A stretch of DNA of 64,000 nt, from assembly GCA_003635195.1 (NCBI GenBank), contig PYIY01000004.1, positions 1-64,000 of the forward strand, in the 5' to 3' direction. Under the pieces are notes generated by a model, which did no database searches, had not been told where the DNA came from, and was given only the letters and a program-made list of their open reading frames with translations. Each line of letters starts with the position of its first letter. The first letter of the stretch is position 1. Source of the stretch: Candidatus Poribacteria bacterium. Its GTDB lineage: Bacteria; Poribacteria; WGA-4E; WGA-3G. Of the stretch, positions 35,396 to 44,441 are shown in pieces. The position numbers and the translations under genes were made by a program.

Positions 35396-35824
35396 TTAAT
35401 CCAACAGTATGAGCGGTTTCACTGATACTTCATGATAGGTAGTTTCTGAAACAATGTCGGCGAAGAAGGGAGCAAAAAAAGCATCAGCAGAGTTCAAAAA
35501 ATCTGGTAGATTGATGCCCATATAATTTCCCTCCATATCGTCACATTCAGCGACAACTTGCCGTAATTTATCGCGTCCAGCAGTAGAAAGCGTACGCAAC
35601 GGACGTAACATCCGCATGTGATACTTAATCAAAGACGCGGACACCTGAATTAACCCTTGAAGAAACAAGCGATACGTATCTTCTGCTTGATGCCACAATC
35701 CCTCCCACGCTTCATGTGCCTCCCACCAATAAGCAAAATTGTAGAGATCTACACCGTAAAGGTAATCCTCGTTTTGTCGCCAGAGTTTCGGGGGCAGCGG
35801 TTCGGCATCGTGTGCCTCTTCCAT
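35396..35824 (-). CDS. DUF309 family protein
   Basis: 142 residues from the first ATG. The helical DUF309 signature is NFAYWWEAHEAWEGLWHQA...RLFLQGLIQVSASLIKYH. The function of DUF309 is unknown. The reading frame stays open upstream and codes for a conserved-looking N-terminus (next entry), so this ATG is probably internal. Confidence 0.85.
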   Translation of the reverse strand: MEEAHDAEPLPPKLWRQNEDYLYGVDLYNFAYWWEAHEAWEGLWHQAEDTYRLFLQGLIQVSASLIKYHMRMLRPLRTLSTAGRDKLRQVVAECDDMEGNYMGINLPDFLNSADAFFAPFFADIVSETTYHEVSVKPLILLD

Positions 35825-35956
35825 CCCATAACTATGTCCGAGCGGATCCCGAATCGGATGCGGTGTGACACCGGGTATATGGCGATAGGGTGGAAACGGC
35901 TTTTGTGGGCAATATCGTTGCCAATTTTCATCAAAGGGTTCGGGTTGTTTTTTAAT
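35825..35956 (-). other. Probable missing N-terminal 44 codons of the DUF309 gene, non-AUG start
   Basis: Upstream of the ATG at 35824 the frame is open to a TAA at 35971 and reads ...FDENWQRYCPQKPFPPYRHIPGVTPHPIRDPLGHSYG, then ME of the track ORF. PYR-x-IPGVTPHPIRDP-x-GHSYG resembles an N-terminal motif I recall from other DUF309 proteins. No ATG, GTG or TTG is in this part. The only candidate start at ribosome-site distance is ATT (35956), 3 nt after GCAAGGAATC. Confidence 0.55.
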
Positions 35957-36229
35957 GATTCCTTGCGGTTAAACGACGGGATTTGTGCTCTGACGGTTTT
36001 CGCTTAAGGCCGCCCTCCACTTCGTTACGGGTTAACGTTTTTGATGTTTTTTAATTATTCCTTGCGGTTAAACAACGTGCATCTGAGTTATGAAGTACGT
36101 TCCTTAAACCTGAAGAAATACCCAAGCAATACGCAGAATACGCAGAAACACCCAAGCAAAAACACCCCTCCACTTCGTTAGGGGCTAACGTTTCTTCTGA
36201 TTAATAGTACCTATAGCCTTAGGAGTACC
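35957..36229 (-). repeat. Inverted leader repeats of the CGTAACGAAGTGGAG family
   Basis: On the reverse strand this gap contains three stretches related to the 105-bp repeat at 22962: AACGTTAGCCCCTAACGAAGTGGAGGGG (near 36165), CCGCAAGGAATAATTAAAAAACATCAAAAACGTTAACCCGTAACGAAGTGGAGGGCGG (36014-36071), and TAACCGCAAGGAATCATTAAAAAA (35948-35971). The CGCAGAAACACCCAAGCAAAAACACCC word is at about 36140. Confidence 0.7.
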
Positions 36230-37609
36230 TTACACTCTGCCGACCCCGATGTAGTGGAAACCCGCAGCGCGTGCTTCTTCTGGCGAATACACGTTACGAC
36301 CATCGATAAGAACTGGTGTCTTCATCTGCTTGGCGAGTCTACGGAGTTCGAGTTTGTGATAGGGTTCCCATTCGGTGACAAGCACCAGTGCGTCCGTGTC
36401 GTATGAAAGTGCGTATACATCTTCAATGAAGAGCAATCTATTGTTATCTGTTTCGCCGTTTTCACCTAAGGCTTGGCGAGCATTTGGGATGGCAATTGGA
36501 TCGTGTGCTCGGACAATGGCGCCCTCAGCAATCAATTCTCGGATAATGTCCAGTGCGGGTGCTTCGCGAACGTCATCCGTGTTTGGCTTGAACGCAAGCC
36601 CCAAGATACCGATGGTTTTGCCTTTGAGTGTTCTTAGTGTGTTTCGTAATTTTTCAACGATCCGCTCGCGTTGACGGAAGTTAACGGTACGCGCAGCTTC
36701 CGTGATTGACATCTTGTATCCAGATTGCGCTGCAACACCTAAAAGTGCGGCCGTGTCTTTCGGATAGCAGCTGCCGCCCCAACCGAGACCTGCCCGGAGA
36801 AATAGATGTCCGATGCGCGCATCAAGCCCGATCCCGCGTGCGACTTCCGTTACGTCCGCATCGACTTCCTCACAAAGCCCCGCAATCTCGTTGATAAAAC
36901 TAATTTTAAGGGCGAGAAAGGTGTTTGCGGCGTATTTAATCATCTCGGCACTGTTTGGATCCGTAGTCATCATCGGTGGTAGATGGTAAGAGGCTGGACG
37001 TGGAAACTCGCTTGGTGGGTCAAATGTCTGTTCAAGGATCGGTTGATAGAGACGGCGTAATGTATCAACTGCTTCGTCACTGTTTGCGCCGACAACAATC
37101 CGATCCGGGTAGAACGCGCCTTGCAGTGCCAACCCCTCTTGCAAGAACTCAGGATTTGAAGCGATAGAAACGTTACCTCGGATGCCGCGTTCTGAAAAGA
37201 CGTTTTCCACAACTTCAACAACACGCTGATTTGTCCCGATTGGAACTGTAGATTTGACAACAAGCGTATAATGTCTATCCGGTAAACAGACCTGTGCAAT
37301 TTCCCTCGCTGCTTGTTCAACATGTCGTGTATCCGCTTCCCCGTTCTTCTTTGGTGGTGTTCCAACAGCAATCAGAATCAGTTCTGCTTCTGGAACAACT
37401 TCAGCCACATTTGGTGTGAAACGGATCGTATGCCAAACTTCCTCAAGAAGGTTCTGGATGCCGGGTTCATGGATAGGGCTTTTTCCGTCGTGCAAAAGCG
37501 TTAATTTGCTTTCATCTTTATCTACTGCAGCGACATCATGATTAAGATAAGATAAAACTACCGCTGTAGTCAAACCGACGTATCCTGTGCCTATGATTGC
37601 AATTTTCAT
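36230..37609 (-). CDS. ugd: UDP-glucose 6-dehydrogenase
   Basis: 459 residues. The N-terminal NAD-binding Rossmann motif is MKIAIIGTGYVGLTTAVVL, the catalytic cysteine is in GWGGSCYPKDTAAL, and the C-terminal domain has LGLAFKPNTDDVREAPALDI and IDGRNVY. It oxidises UDP-glucose to UDP-glucuronate for acidic surface polysaccharides. It is last in a reverse-strand cluster with a GHMP kinase and MoxR ATPase. Homologues act in the cytoplasm. Confidence 0.95.
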   Translation of the reverse strand: MKIAIIGTGYVGLTTAVVLSYLNHDVAAVDKDESKLTLLHDGKSPIHEPGIQNLLEEVWHTIRFTPNVAEVVPEAELILIAVGTPPKKNGEADTRHVEQAAREIAQVCLPDRHYTLVVKSTVPIGTNQRVVEVVENVFSERGIRGNVSIASNPEFLQEGLALQGAFYPDRIVVGANSDEAVDTLRRLYQPILEQTFDPPSEFPRPASYHLPPMMTTDPNSAEMIKYAANTFLALKISFINEIAGLCEEVDADVTEVARGIGLDARIGHLFLRAGLGWGGSCYPKDTAALLGVAAQSGYKMSITEAARTVNFRQRERIVEKLRNTLRTLKGKTIGILGLAFKPNTDDVREAPALDIIRELIAEGAIVRAHDPIAIPNARQALGENGETDNNRLLFIEDVYALSYDTDALVLVTEWEPYHKLELRRLAKQMKTPVLIDGRNVYSPEEARAAGFHYIGVGRV

Positions 37610-37620
37610 TCTTTGCTATT

Positions 37621-37843
37621 TTAGTCTCCTTGCGTGAGTTCAGCAATTTCAAGAACTCTTTGAAGTCGTTCGGTAGTTGGATCGTAGCCATAGTTAATCT
37701 GCCGCATCAATTCAAGGGCTGCCATACGGGTCGAAGAAAGTTTTAGAATGCCAATATGCTTTATCAGCTTCATCGGCTTCTTCAAAAGAGGATAGCACAG
37801 AGAACGTCTCTTTATCTACTCTGAAAGTATCAATCGCTCGCAC
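37621..37843 (-). pseudogene. Frameshifted small gene between moxR and ugd
   Basis: Frame A reads VRAIDTFRVDKETFSVLSSFEEADEADKAYWHSK and then stops after about ten more codons. Frame B continues RMAALELMRQINYGYDPTTERLQRVLEIAELTQGD to a TAA. Dropping one A from the AAAA run at 37741-37744 joins them into a ~74-residue protein resembling a widespread small family with the ending ALE-x-x-RQ-x-x-YGYDP-x-T-x-RLQRVLE. It starts from GTG 10 nt after GAGGTG, directly behind moxR. It is either a real single-base frameshift or a homopolymer error. Confidence 0.7.
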
Positions 37844-37861
37844 TGCTTTGGTACACCTCAC

Positions 37862-38881
37862 TCATTGGACCGCTGGTGGTTCAACCTTCTCCAACAATCT
37901 GTTGATAATATCCAGACTTGTGATACCGTCGGCTTCTGCGTTGAAATTGGTCAAAATTCGATGTCGTAGCACAGGTGCTGCGACTGCCTTGATATCCTCA
38001 TAAGCGACGTGATAGCGTCCGTGGAGAATCGCCCGTGCTTTTGCACCGAGAACAAGATATTGCGATGCTCTCGGTCCGGCCCCCCATTGTACCCAATCCT
38101 GAATAAAATCAAGCGCATCTGCCGTAGGACGCGTCTGTCGGTTCAATTCCACGGCATAGTCTACAATTGCTTCCGCAATTGGGACTTTCCGAACGACCTG
38201 CTGTATTTGTAGGACCTCTTCACCTGTGATAATAGCTTTTATCTCTGGTTCATAAGCTGCAGTTGTCGTCATCACGATCTCTTTTTCGGCATCTTTGTCG
38301 GGGTAATCAATTGTGATATGGAACATAAACCGGTCAAGTTGTGCTTCTGGTAACGGGTAAGTCCCTTCTTGTTCGATAGGATTCTGCGTTGCTAAGACGA
38401 AAAATGGACGTTCCAATGCGTATGTTCTGCCGCCTGCTGTGACTTTGTACTCTTGCATGGCTTGTAAGAGGGCGGCTTGTGTTTTAGGTGGCGTTCGGTT
38501 GATCTCATCAGCGAGGACGATGTTCGCAAATACTGGCCCCTTGATAAAGCGGAAGGCACGTTTCCCGGCATCGCCTTCCTCAATAATATCAGTGCCGATG
38601 ATATCGGAGGGCATGAGGTCCGGTGTAAATTGGATGCGATTGAAAGGAAGTTCGAGAATCTGCGCGAATGTGCTAATTAGCAGCGTTTTCGCTAACCCTG
38701 GCACCCCCACCAACAAGCAGTGCCCCTGCGAGAAGAGTGCGATGAGGAGTTGCTCGATGACTTCGTTTTGACCGATGATTCGCTTTTTGAGTTCTGTTAA
38801 AATGTTATCTCTTGCCGTTTTTAGCGTTTCGGCGGCTTCCATAGCAGTTGCGGTTTGCGTAGTTTGTGTATGATTTTCCAT
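37862..38881 (-). CDS. MoxR family AAA+ ATPase
   Basis: 339 residues from MENHTQTTQTATAM, placed 10 nt behind the GHMP kinase stop; the track start reads 62 codons through the kinase gene in another frame. Walker A is GVPGLAKT, Walker B VLADEINRTPP, sensor ATQNPIEQEGTYPLPEAQLDRFMF. MoxR ATPases act as chaperones that insert cofactors or assemble complexes with vWA partners. A DUF58 vWA protein, the usual partner, is in this window at 53480 but not adjacent. Confidence 0.93.
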   Translation of the reverse strand: MENHTQTTQTATAMEAAETLKTARDNILTELKKRIIGQNEVIEQLLIALFSQGHCLLVGVPGLAKTLLISTFAQILELPFNRIQFTPDLMPSDIIGTDIIEEGDAGKRAFRFIKGPVFANIVLADEINRTPPKTQAALLQAMQEYKVTAGGRTYALERPFFVLATQNPIEQEGTYPLPEAQLDRFMFHITIDYPDKDAEKEIVMTTTAAYEPEIKAIITGEEVLQIQQVVRKVPIAEAIVDYAVELNRQTRPTADALDFIQDWVQWGAGPRASQYLVLGAKARAILHGRYHVAYEDIKAVAAPVLRHRILTNFNAEADGITSLDIINRLLEKVEPPAVQ

Positions 38882-38891
38882 ATTTTTGGGT

Positions 38892-39950
38892 TTAATCGTT
38901 TGAGACTTTCCACATTTGAAGTCCGTCGAAATCAAAGTTAACATCAATGATCCGCGCGCCTGCGTCTTCAAGTTTTTGGCGGACGCGGTGTTCGCGTGTT
39001 GGTTCACAATAAAATAGGAGGCATCCACCGCCGCCTGCGCCACATGCTTTTCCACCGGTTGCGCCATTCGTCATGGCGATTTTAAAGAGGTGATCGATCT
39101 GCTCATTTGTGACAGACGGGTGCAGCTTTTTCTGGTTATTCCAATTTTCGGTGAGAAGTTCACCGAATTCCGTCAAACGCCCTCGCATGAGTGCCGTTTT
39201 GGTTGCTTCGGCAGTGGCTTTGAGGGCTTCCAGTGCGTTTCGAACACTCGGTTCTTCGCTCTTGTATGCCTCCGTCACGTTCTGATGGATATTACCGGAA
39301 AGTCGGGGTTGCCCGGTGTAGCAGAGTACAAGGTTTTTTTCAAGTTCATAGCGAATATGGGGTGGGAATTTTAATGGCGAGGTTTTTACCTCTTCGTCTT
39401 GGAACTCCATAAAATGGATGCCGCCGAGCGCACTGGCATAATGGTCCTGTTTCCCGCCGAGTATTCCAAGTTCGTGCCGTTCAATAGTACTTGCGAGCTC
39501 GGCATATTCATAGGGGAGATAAGTTGCTTCCTTAAGCGCGCCAAGTACACCGACGAGAGCCACCCCCATTGATGCGGAAGTGCCTAATCCGCTGCCTGGG
39601 GGGGCGGTGGACTGTGTGATGAGATCAAATCCGCCAATCTGTATGGACATTCGGCGTACAGCCGCCTTTACTAAGTCAATGTTTCCGTCATATTCAAGTT
39701 GACGTATATCATCTGCTTCAATAAAGGTGTCAAAATCCGCGGAGTAGATACGAATGCTTTTATCCAAAATCCGCTGTAGTTCAACAGAGTCGTCTTGTCC
39801 TGTCTGTCGTTCACATCGGAGGGTTGCATAAGCGTATCGATTAATGGCCCCATTAACGACGAGCCCCTTTGAACGTTCGGTGAAGAGGGCAACGTCGCTC
39901 CACCCGCCAGCGAAATCAATGCGGACTGGGGCTCTCGTTCGGATTAACAT
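38892..39950 (-). CDS. hddA: GHMP kinase, D-glycero-D-manno-heptose 7-phosphate kinase-like
   Basis: 352 residues. It opens with RTRAPVRIDFAGGWSDVALF, the substrate loop of heptose-7-phosphate and fucose-type kinases. The ATP loop is APPGSGLGTSASMG, and motif 3 is GATGGKACGAGGGGCLLFY. It would phosphorylate the anomeric position of a heptose phosphate on the way to GDP-heptose for surface glycans. The name is by resemblance; a closely related sugar kinase is possible. It leads the kinase-moxR-ugd cluster. Confidence 0.88.
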   Translation of the reverse strand: MLIRTRAPVRIDFAGGWSDVALFTERSKGLVVNGAINRYAYATLRCERQTGQDDSVELQRILDKSIRIYSADFDTFIEADDIRQLEYDGNIDLVKAAVRRMSIQIGGFDLITQSTAPPGSGLGTSASMGVALVGVLGALKEATYLPYEYAELASTIERHELGILGGKQDHYASALGGIHFMEFQDEEVKTSPLKFPPHIRYELEKNLVLCYTGQPRLSGNIHQNVTEAYKSEEPSVRNALEALKATAEATKTALMRGRLTEFGELLTENWNNQKKLHPSVTNEQIDHLFKIAMTNGATGGKACGAGGGGCLLFYCEPTREHRVRQKLEDAGARIIDVNFDFDGLQMWKVSND

Positions 39951-40158
39951 GACAGTCTCCTGACATCAGTTTTTAACGAACGCGCTTGCAAAGCGTGCCT
40001 GGAAGCGATGCGGACAAAAAGTTGGAAAGGGTACCTACAAGTCATGCAAGCGAAAATTGGTGCTGGTGATTGCAGGTAATAGCACCGTGTTGAAATCCGT
40101 TGCAAAGGCGGTCTCTATGGCAGAGATCTGCCGAGACTTTTACTGATGGGTTTAACAT

Positions 40159-40215
40159 GGAAAAGCCGCAGCCATCCCTCTGTGTAGAAACGAGACACAG
40201 CCTCGCGGCTTTTCC
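40159..40215 (-). terminator. Long hairpin downstream of the HU gene
   Basis: GGAAAAGCCGC (40159-40169) pairs with GCGGCTTTTCC (40205-40215), an 11-bp perfect stem enclosing a smaller CTGTGT/ACACAG stem. It begins 28 bp after the HU stop. There is no clear run of U after it, so it may act as a 3'-protecting hairpin as well as a terminator. Confidence 0.6.
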
Positions 40216-40242
40216 AAGAAACTGAGCGAAAAACCGCTGATC

Positions 40243-40524
40243 TTAGGCGGCAGCGTCGCGAAGTTTCTTACCAGCTTTGAAAGCGGGGACGGTTTTCGCC
40301 GGAATCTCAAGCGGTGCACCAGTCTGTGGGTTGCGACCTGTGCGGGCGGGTCGTTCTTTGACTTCAAATGTTCCGAACCCGATCAGGCCGACGGAATCGC
40401 CGTTGCCCAAAGCTTCGCAAATAGTCGCAGCAAAAGCATCAACAGCGGCGTTCGCATCTCTCTTGCTGAGGCCGGTCGCATCAACGATACTGCTAACGAC
40501 ATCGTTCTTCGTTAATTTTGCCAT
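40243..40524 (-). CDS. hup: HU family DNA-binding protein
   Basis: 93 residues from MAKLTKNDVVSSIVDATG, with AGAGGAAC 7 nt upstream; the track start adds 18 codons. The HU pattern GFGTFEVKERPARTGRNPQTGAPLEIPAKTVPAFKAGKKLRDA is complete, including the DNA-intercalating arm. It is a nucleoid protein. It is transcribed from a strong promoter (40647-40675) and ends in a long hairpin, consistent with a highly expressed single gene. Confidence 0.96.
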   Translation of the reverse strand: MAKLTKNDVVSSIVDATGLSKRDANAAVDAFAATICEALGNGDSVGLIGFGTFEVKERPARTGRNPQTGAPLEIPAKTVPAFKAGKKLRDAAA

Positions 40525-40646
40525 GTTAAATGTTCCTCTAATTTTTGCCTGAATAAGTGAAGCTGCTTTTACCAACATGATCTGGAAACCGCGAACCCTC
40601 CGCCTCAGGCATAAAATGAATTTAACAAAAAACTAATAGTAATTAT

Positions 40647-40675
40647 ATTATACTACACAGATATAGATATGTCAA
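40647..40675 (-). promoter_or_regulatory. Strong sigma70-type promoter of the HU gene
   Basis: On the reverse strand, TTGACA, 17 bp, TATAAT: a perfect consensus, about 125 bp before the HU start codon. Confidence 0.8.
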
Positions 40676-40783
40676 GAAAAAAATGTGACTAATGCTAAAA
40701 ATTAGTCGAAATGATTACTGCATAGGCACTGCAATTTAGCCTACACCGCTTTATCAGAAACAGACATCTCCAACAAAGGTCGC

Positions 40784-40812
40784 TTGACATAACACGTCTA
40801 TCTTCTTAAAAT
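40784..40812 (+). promoter_or_regulatory. Sigma70-type promoter of the asd operon
   Basis: TTGACA, 17 bp, TAAAAT, 174 bp before the asd start. The long untranslated leader (about 165 nt) could hold regulation, but I recognise no riboswitch in it. Confidence 0.6.
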
Positions 40813-40985
40813 TAATACCATACGTCATAGTATTTGTCAAGTTTTTTGTTTCAAAATAGTGAATTTTTCGTTCAAATATAGAGTCTTTACCAAAATATTT
40901 GCTTTAAGGGGCGTATTTGTGGTAAAATTAAGTATTCAATTTTCCAAAGATTCTGCTTGAATAACAAATAAAGGAAATATCAGAA

Positions 40986-41984
40986 ATGCGTGAGAGTTAT
41001 CATGTAGCGGTTGTTGGTGCGACGGGTGCTGTTGGCAACACAATGTTGCAACTTCTTGAAGAACGATCGTTTCCTATCGCTTCCCTCAAACTTCTGGCAT
41101 CCCATCGCTCTGCCGGTGAGATTTTGTCCTTTAAAAATGAGCCCATAATTGTTGAGGAATTAACACACAACTCATTTGAAGATGTGGATGTGGTTTTTTC
41201 ATCAGCAGGTGCGTCTGTCAGCCGCGAATTTATCCCCACAGCTGTAGACAAAGGCGCGCTTGTCATTGACAATACCAGCGCGTTCCGGATGGATGCAGCG
41301 ACACCGCTGGTTGTCCCGGAAGTCAACATTGATGCTGCCCGCGCCCACAACGGGCTTATCGCAAACCCCAATTGCTCCACTATCCAAATGATGGTAGCAC
41401 TCAAACCGATTTATGATACCGCTGGCATCAAACGGATAGTTGTTTCTACTTATCAGAGTGTTTCTGGTAAGAGTGGGCGCGCTGTCTTGGAATTGGTCCA
41501 ACAAACAACTGAAGCACTTGAAGGTAAACCGATCACTTTGGATAAGTTTCCGCACCAGATGGCGTTCAATGTCGCATTTGATTGGCCTTTCTTAGATAGC
41601 GGCGATAATGAAGAAGAGGTCAAAATGATTAACGAGACCCGGAAGATATTGGAAGACGATACGATTGGTGTTTCGGCGACAACCGTCCGAGTTCCGGTCT
41701 TCTTTGCGCATTCTGAATCAATAAACATTGAGACGCATGAAAAACTTACAGCAGCCGAAGCGAGAGAGTGCCTCGCTGATGCTCCCGGTGTGAAACTTGT
41801 AGACGATCCGAGCAATCAGCAGTATCCGCTTGCTGTTGACGTTGCTGGTAAAGATGAAGTCTACGTGGGTAGGATTCGTGACGATGCCTCGATAGAAAAC
41901 GGTTTGAACCTCTGGGTTGTCGCGGATAATCTCCGTAAAGGTGCTGCCTTGAACGCTCTCCAGATCGCCGAAAATCTGCTATAA
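40986..41984 (+). CDS. asd: Aspartate-semialdehyde dehydrogenase
   Basis: 332 residues. NADP-binding loop GATGAVGNTML, catalytic cysteine in ANPNCSTIQMM, and HxxRxxx-like region (RVPVFFAHSESINIETHEKLT). It reduces aspartyl phosphate to the semialdehyde for lysine, threonine and methionine synthesis. It is followed after 15 bp by a methylthioribose kinase gene, which links methionine synthesis with its salvage. AAAGGAAA precedes the ATG. Confidence 0.96.
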   Translation: MRESYHVAVVGATGAVGNTMLQLLEERSFPIASLKLLASHRSAGEILSFKNEPIIVEELTHNSFEDVDVVFSSAGASVSREFIPTAVDKGALVIDNTSAFRMDAATPLVVPEVNIDAARAHNGLIANPNCSTIQMMVALKPIYDTAGIKRIVVSTYQSVSGKSGRAVLELVQQTTEALEGKPITLDKFPHQMAFNVAFDWPFLDSGDNEEEVKMINETRKILEDDTIGVSATTVRVPVFFAHSESINIETHEKLTAAEARECLADAPGVKLVDDPSNQQYPLAVDVAGKDEVYVGRIRDDASIENGLNLWVVADNLRKGAALNALQIAENLL

Positions 41985-41999
41985 GCCTGCGAAAGTGAT

Positions 42000-43136
42000 A
42001 TGGAACTCAACCTTGCCACGCTACCGGACTACCTTCGCCAGCGACATGCAGAAATCCGTATGTTTGAACCGGAGGCAGAGTTTCGTATAGAAGAGATTGG
42101 CGATGGTAATCTCAACAATGTTTATCGCGTCTCGGATGCGGCAAGCCCTGCGCGTTCACTTGTTTTAAAACACGCACCGCCCTATATTAAGATATTAGGT
42201 CCCGATTATCCATTGTCCATCGAACGTTTGACTTTTGAGTCTCGCGCCCTTGATGTTTACAATCGGTTAGCGAGCGGCACCGTCCCTGTGCAGTACGATT
42301 TCGATGTAGATACAGCCGTCATAGCGATGGAGGACCTCCGAGACGCGCGCGTGCTACGTGATGTGCTGATCGCTGGCACAGTGGACACTGCAATCGCCGA
42401 ACAGATTGGGCGATTTATGGGGCTTGTCCATAGTCAAACCTATGTTGATAATATCGGCAATGCAGCTGCTCGGAACTATAGACAACAATTCGCGAACACC
42501 ACTATGCAAGCGATAACCGCCGATTATGTGTTCACCTTCCCGTTTACCGAACATGAGACGAACTTCTGGACACCCGGACTGGAACCCGATGTGCAACGGT
42601 TGAAAACGGACACGGATTTTTTGCGTCAAGCGGAGCAGCTCAAGCGGATTTTCTTAAGGGCACAACAAGGTGTAACCCACGGTGACCTGCATACAGGTAG
42701 TGTTCTCGTCCAAGACAACGTAGCCAAAGTTATTGATGCCGAATTTGCTTTTTACGGTCCTGTAGGATTCGACCTCGGATTGTATTGGGCGAATTACTTC
42801 TTATCCTATTTTTCGCATCAAGACACCTTGAGCGTACAATCAGCACTCAAGGCAGCAGTTGCGCAAGTGTGGGTTACTTATGCGACTGAATTCACAACGG
42901 TTGATGTTGGATTGAAAGTGCAGGTGTTAGAAAACATTTTCCAAGATGCTGTGGGGTTTGCAGGATTGGAAATGCTACGCCGCCTCATCGGTGCTGCACA
43001 TGTCAGAGATATTGAAGGTATTGTTGATCTCCCTCGAAAACTAAGTGTAGAGAGGGCAGCACTTCAATTTGGAACAACACTTGTCAAAAAGTACCAATCT
43101 TTACGAGATGTCACAGCGGTCATAGAAATGCTTTGA
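42000..43136 (+). CDS. mtnK: S-methyl-5-thioribose kinase
   Basis: 378 residues. The kinase pattern is EEIGDGNLNNVYRV, LKHAPPYIKILGPDYPLSIERLTFE, HGDLHTGSVLV and DAEFAFYGPVGFDLGLYW, all diagnostic for MtnK. It phosphorylates methylthioribose in the methionine salvage cycle. It lies directly behind asd, so both are probably expressed as one unit. Other salvage genes are not in this window. Confidence 0.92.
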   Translation: MELNLATLPDYLRQRHAEIRMFEPEAEFRIEEIGDGNLNNVYRVSDAASPARSLVLKHAPPYIKILGPDYPLSIERLTFESRALDVYNRLASGTVPVQYDFDVDTAVIAMEDLRDARVLRDVLIAGTVDTAIAEQIGRFMGLVHSQTYVDNIGNAAARNYRQQFANTTMQAITADYVFTFPFTEHETNFWTPGLEPDVQRLKTDTDFLRQAEQLKRIFLRAQQGVTHGDLHTGSVLVQDNVAKVIDAEFAFYGPVGFDLGLYWANYFLSYFSHQDTLSVQSALKAAVAQVWVTYATEFTTVDVGLKVQVLENIFQDAVGFAGLEMLRRLIGAAHVRDIEGIVDLPRKLSVERAALQFGTTLVKKYQSLRDVTAVIEML

Positions 43137-43174
43137 TATTTAGGTGCCGCGCCACCTTTTAAAACAAAAATATT

Positions 43175-44050
43175 ATGAGAGACTACTATGAAATCCTCGG
43201 TGTTGACCGGGGTGCCACACCTGAAGAAATCAAAAAAGCCTATCGCAAACTTGCTGTGCAATACCATCCGGACAAGAATCCGGGCGACAAAGCGTCAGAA
43301 GAGCGGTTCAAAGAGGCATCGAATGCGTATTCGGTGCTTTCAGATCCCGAAAAACGACGTGTCTATGATACCCGCGGGCATGCTGGTGTTCACGGTATGG
43401 GGTTTGAAGGCTACCAAAATATGGACGATATCTTCTCGCATATAAACTTAGACGATATTTTCGGGCGCGGCTTCGGTGGATTTGGTGGATTCGGTAGATT
43501 CGATGATGCATTCGGCGATGCGTTCGGGCAACGGCGCACGACTGCCCCTACCCGCGGGCGCGACATCCGTATGAACCTCAATATCTCTTTTGCGGATGCG
43601 GTGTTAGGGAGTAAGCAAGAGGTGAATGTTGAAGGGAAACGTATCACCCTTACAATTCCACCGGGTATTCAGGACGGGCAAACCTTACGGATTCGAGGAC
43701 ACGGGGAAGCCCTCGGTATAGATGCTTCTGGCGATCTATTGGTGACAGTTGCTGTACAATCGCATCCGACGTTGACTCGTGAAGGCGCGGATTTACTAAC
43801 AGATGCGACAATTTCTATGACGACGGCGGCGTTAGGGGGTTCTGTTCGGGTGCAAACGCTGACAGGCGATGTGGACCTGAAGGTTCCAGCGGGGGCGCAA
43901 CCTGGACAGCAATTACGCTTGCGGGGGCAAGGCGCGGCGGATGCTTCTGGACGGAAGGGCGATTTGCGGGTGCGTTTGGTTGTGGAAATCCCGAAATCCC
44001 TGTCACGGAAGCAACGGAATCTGTTGAAAGAACTTGATAAGACCTTATGA
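43175..44050 (+). CDS. cbpA: DnaJ-family co-chaperone without zinc domain (CbpA-like)
   Basis: 291 residues: J-domain with HPD ([10 protein letters not shown]) at 1-65, a Gly/Phe stretch ([23 protein letters not shown]) and the two C-terminal beta-sandwich domains ([16 protein letters not shown]...[11 protein letters not shown]...). The CxxCxGxG zinc repeats of DnaJ proper are absent, as in CbpA. It activates Hsp70. Start: ATGAGAGACTACTATGAAATCC 38 bp after mtnK. Confidence 0.92.
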   Translation: MRDYYEILGVDRGATPEEIKKAYRKLAVQYHPDKNPGDKASEERFKEASNAYSVLSDPEKRRVYDTRGHAGVHGMGFEGYQNMDDIFSHINLDDIFGRGFGGFGGFGRFDDAFGDAFGQRRTTAPTRGRDIRMNLNISFADAVLGSKQEVNVEGKRITLTIPPGIQDGQTLRIRGHGEALGIDASGDLLVTVAVQSHPTLTREGADLLTDATISMTTAALGGSVRVQTLTGDVDLKVPAGAQPGQQLRLRGQGAADASGRKGDLRVRLVVEIPKSLSRKQRNLLKELDKTL

Positions 44051-44075
44051 TGTGAAAATTTGATGATGGAGTGCA

Positions 44076-44441
44076 GTGATGGAACTGGAAAACTACTTTG
44101 ACTTTGTTCAAGAAGATGTCATCCGAATCAAGGGAAATCGCATCGGTATTGAGATTGTGTTGGAAGATTATCTGGAGGGCGCGAGTCCTGAAGAGATTCT
44201 GCTACGCTATCCGACTTTAAACCTTGAAAAAATCCACGCAACTATCCTCTATTACCTCGCAAAAAAGGAAGAGGTAGAGGTATATCTTGAACGGATAAGA
44301 CAACTTGACGAGGAAGCATGGCAGGAACAACTGCGGAATCCTTCGCCTTTCGTGGTTGAATTGCGGGAACGTTTTGCTAAGGTCTCCAAAGAATTATCTA
44401 AGCAGAAAGAAGCATCTATCAAAGCGGCGAATGTCCCATGA
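44076..44441 (+). CDS. DUF433-type antitoxin-like protein
   Basis: 121 residues. The N-terminal half (IRIKGNRIGIEIVLEDYLEGASPEEILLRYPTLNLEKIHATILYYLAKKEEVEVYL) is the DUF433 helix-turn-helix pattern. A helical tail (LRERFAKVSKELSKQKEA) follows. It overlaps the next gene by 4 bp (ATGA). DUF433 and DUF5615 proteins form toxin-antitoxin-like pairs. DNA and partner binding are inferred from the family. Confidence 0.8.
   Translation: MMELENYFDFVQEDVIRIKGNRIGIEIVLEDYLEGASPEEILLRYPTLNLEKIHATILYYLAKKEEVEVYLERIRQLDEEAWQEQLRNPSPFVVELRERFAKVSKELSKQKEASIKAANVP

Noticed and set aside
40813-40985. A lysine or other riboswitch in the long asd leader
   Set aside because: I could not find the conserved core of any riboswitch class; the leader is AT-rich and unstructured by eye.
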